A DNA stretch of 64,000 nt from Castellaniella caeni NBRC 101664 (GTDB lineage Bacteria; Pseudomonadota; Gammaproteobacteria; Burkholderiales; Burkholderiaceae_B). The first letter of the stretch is position 1; each line of letters starts with the position of its first letter. The stretch lies in assembly GCF_001592225.1 (NCBI RefSeq), contig NZ_BCWN01000016.1, positions 16,225 through 80,224 on the forward strand, written 5' to 3'. Positions 63,977-64,000 of the stretch are shown here, piece after piece. The notes under the pieces are model-generated. The model had not been told where the DNA came from and ran no database searches. It was given only the letters and a program-made list of their open reading frames with translations. A program made the translations under genes and the position numbers.

Positions 63977-64000
63977 AAAAAGACAAAGCCCCTGAAGCGG
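63977..64000 (-). terminator. Partial terminator cut by the right edge
   Basis: On the minus strand the sequence ends AGGGGCTTTGTCTTTTT. If the missing bases continue as a complement of AGCCCC, this is the 3' half of an intrinsic terminator for a minus-strand gene beyond the window. It cannot be confirmed here. Confidence 0.4.

Overview
The window (about 65-67% GC by eye, no insertion sequence, phage or CRISPR) looks like chromosomal core sequence of a betaproteobacterium of the Alcaligenaceae (Bordetella/Achromobacter/Castellaniella-like). The grounds are the dcw order mraZ-rsmH-ftsL-ftsI-murEF-mraY-murD-ftsW-murG-murC-ddl-ftsQ-ftsA-ftsZ followed by lpxC, an M23 peptidase and secA, a fused murE-murF gene of the kind known in Bordetella, and a small bacterial SWIB-domain protein.

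Layout. 1-5.3 kb: the 3' end of an arsB-type gene, a PNPOx-like protein, the msrP-msrQ periplasmic methionine-sulfoxide repair pair, a DedA protein, an MFS carrier and tRNA-Lys(UUU). 5.3-14.4 kb: metallophosphoesterase, a divergent GH31-like protein, mnmC, suhB, an M20 amidohydrolase, a YciA-type thioesterase and the Mg2+ channel mgtE. 14.4-30.9 kb: a complete aryl polyene (APE) pigment locus on the minus strand. It has a methyltransferase, KS/CLF, ACPs, ligase, dehydratases, KR, thioesterase, glycosyl/acyltransferase, LolA-like carrier, MMPL exporter, lipoproteins and a dedicated PPTase. Nearly every gene overlaps the next by ATGA or GTGA, behind one extended -10 promoter and a leader hairpin. 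31-35 kb: secA, an M23 peptidase and a divergent DUF721 gene. 35.5-53.6 kb: lpxC and the dcw cluster, transcribed toward secA from a recognisable promoter with two GTGGGA (MraZ-box-like) sites. 53.9-59.4 kb: a branched-chain amino acid/amide type ABC uptake system split into a plus-strand binding protein and a convergent minus-strand livG-livF-livH-livM operon. 59.5-64 kb: RNase P RNA, the ABC-F protein Uup, dihydroorotase, the SWIB protein and a DUF4870-like membrane protein.

The most unusual signal is not a gene. Between the convergent binding-protein and permease genes lie two hairpin elements in opposite orientation. They share an identical 28-nt core, but each has its own perfectly paired 13-14 bp stem of unrelated sequence. 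Each element sits about 40 nt beyond the stop codon of the gene whose strand it reads in sense. A third hairpin of similar plan, with 19-bp arms and a 25-nt interior, joins uup and pyrC and contains the TAG stop codons of both. These look like members of a class of 3'-end RNA structures with fixed heads and gene-specific stems.

Start sites were chosen from Shine-Dalgarno spacing and overlap with upstream stops. Long open frames antisense to GC-rich genes were discarded as shadows.
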